Below, piece after piece: positions 13,715-14,205 of a stretch of 14,205 nt of DNA. The translations under genes were made by a program, and so were the position numbers. Below the pieces are notes generated by a model. It saw only the letters and a program-made list of their open reading frames with translations, was not told the origin of the DNA and did not search any database. The DNA is from an uncultured Synergistaceae bacterium (GTDB lineage: Bacteria > Synergistota > Synergistia > Synergistales > Aminobacteriaceae), in the NCBI GenBank assembly GCA_937870605.1, contig CALMZW010000336.1, positions 1-14,205 on the forward strand. Direction: 5' to 3'. The first letter of the stretch is position 1. The number at the start of each line of letters is the position of its first letter.

Positions 13715-14205
13715 ATGAACGCTACGCCCGAATCCGCGCGCGGGGAGGCCGAACGCCTCCGGCGGGAAATAGAGCGCCACAACCATCTCTATTACGTTCT
13801 GGACGCCCCGGAGATCGAGGACGACGCGTACGATCGCCTCTTCCGGAGGCTCCTTGCGCTGGAGAGCGAATACTCCGACCTGAAGACGCCGGACTCTCCC
13901 ACGTTGCGCGTCGGCGGCGAGACGTTGAAGGGGTTTCAGAAGGTGCGGCATCTCGCGCCGATGATGAGCCTCGACAACGCGGCCGATATCGGAGAGTTGC
14001 AGGCCTTTTTCGACAGGGTCTCCGGACTTCTGGGATATGACCCGCAATACGTGTGCGAGATGAAGATCGACGGCCTCGCGGTGTCGCTCGTCTATGAGGA
14101 CGGGGTGCTGCGCTACGGCGCGACCCGCGGGGACGGCGCGACGGGCGAGGACGTTACGGCGAACGTGCGCACGATCCGTTCCGTGCCGCTTCGGCTGCAG
14201 AAGCC
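13715..14205 (+). CDS. ligA: NAD-dependent DNA ligase, 5' part (runs off the window)
   Basis: The first 163 residues of LigA, which seals nicks in replication and repair using NAD. Domain Ia is at about 8-65, with RREIERHNHLYYVLDAPEI and DDAYDRLFRRL, the NMN-binding helices, followed by SPTLRVGG. HLAPMMSLDNA (79-89) leads into the adenylation domain, where CEMKIDGLAVSL holds the expected adenylated lysine K117 and TRGDGATGEDVT (137-148) follows. The frame is open to the window end, and about 500 further residues are expected (OB fold, zinc finger, HhH, BRCT). Start: ATG 13715 with GGAGG (13705-13709) 5 bases upstream. Confidence 0.96.
   Translation, partial: MNATPESARGEAERLRREIERHNHLYYVLDAPEIEDDAYDRLFRRLLALESEYSDLKTPDSPTLRVGGETLKGFQKVRHLAPMMSLDNAADIGELQAFFDRVSGLLGYDPQYVCEMKIDGLAVSLVYEDGVLRYGATRGDGATGEDVTANVRTIRSVPLRLQK

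Noticed and set aside
12746..14047. Long minus-strand open frame opposite lysS and ligA
   Set aside because: It is a codon-bias shadow spanning two genes with clear motifs on the + strand.

Overview
The window is gene-dense, high-GC bacterial chromosome. It carries housekeeping and tRNA-modification genes, almost all on the + strand. Compact operons with stop/start overlaps, a rubredoxin, an amino-acid binding protein, queH rather than queG, and a transketolase built like the two-subunit type point to an anaerobe. Synergistota or a Firmicutes-like anaerobe fits best; this is inferred from gene content and style, not proven. I saw no mobile element, CRISPR array, tRNA or rRNA gene.

Layout. 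(1) 1-221: 3' end of an alanine racemase gene, with its reading frame broken close to the window edge, then a clear terminator. (2) 300-4904: a four-gene run of full-length transketolase, the epoxyqueuosine reductase gene queH, an AIR-synthase/HypE-like protein of unknown role, and an M24 Xaa-Pro aminopeptidase. Its junctions are GTGA or ATGA overlaps, which suggests translational coupling. queH carries an in-frame TAG just before its conserved C-terminal Cys-Gly-Cys; the coding sequence continues intact past it to an ATGA junction with the next gene. (3) 4879-5163: a 53-residue rubredoxin with its own extended -10 promoter, which overlaps the previous stop codon, and its own terminator. (4) 5165-6089: a textbook promoter with a perfect 14-bp palindrome in its spacer drives a single-gene polar amino acid binding protein, followed by a terminator. 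(5) 6099-6602: the only minus-strand gene, a small exported protein I do not recognise. It is divergent from miaB across a short intergenic region with an inverted repeat. (6) 6745-10255: miaB, comEA and a short comEC that lacks the metallo-beta-lactamase domain. (7) 10339-14205: coaX, a tRNA-dihydrouridine synthase, lysS and the 5' part of ligA, closely packed.

Themes. Three genes modify tRNA (queH, miaB, dus) and one charges it (lysS). comEA and comEC suggest DNA-uptake ability. I found no wholly new multi-gene system. The observations most worth a second look are the interrupted queH within a coupled operon, the uncharacterised HypE-like protein, the palindromic promoter of the binding protein, and the unrecognised exported protein.
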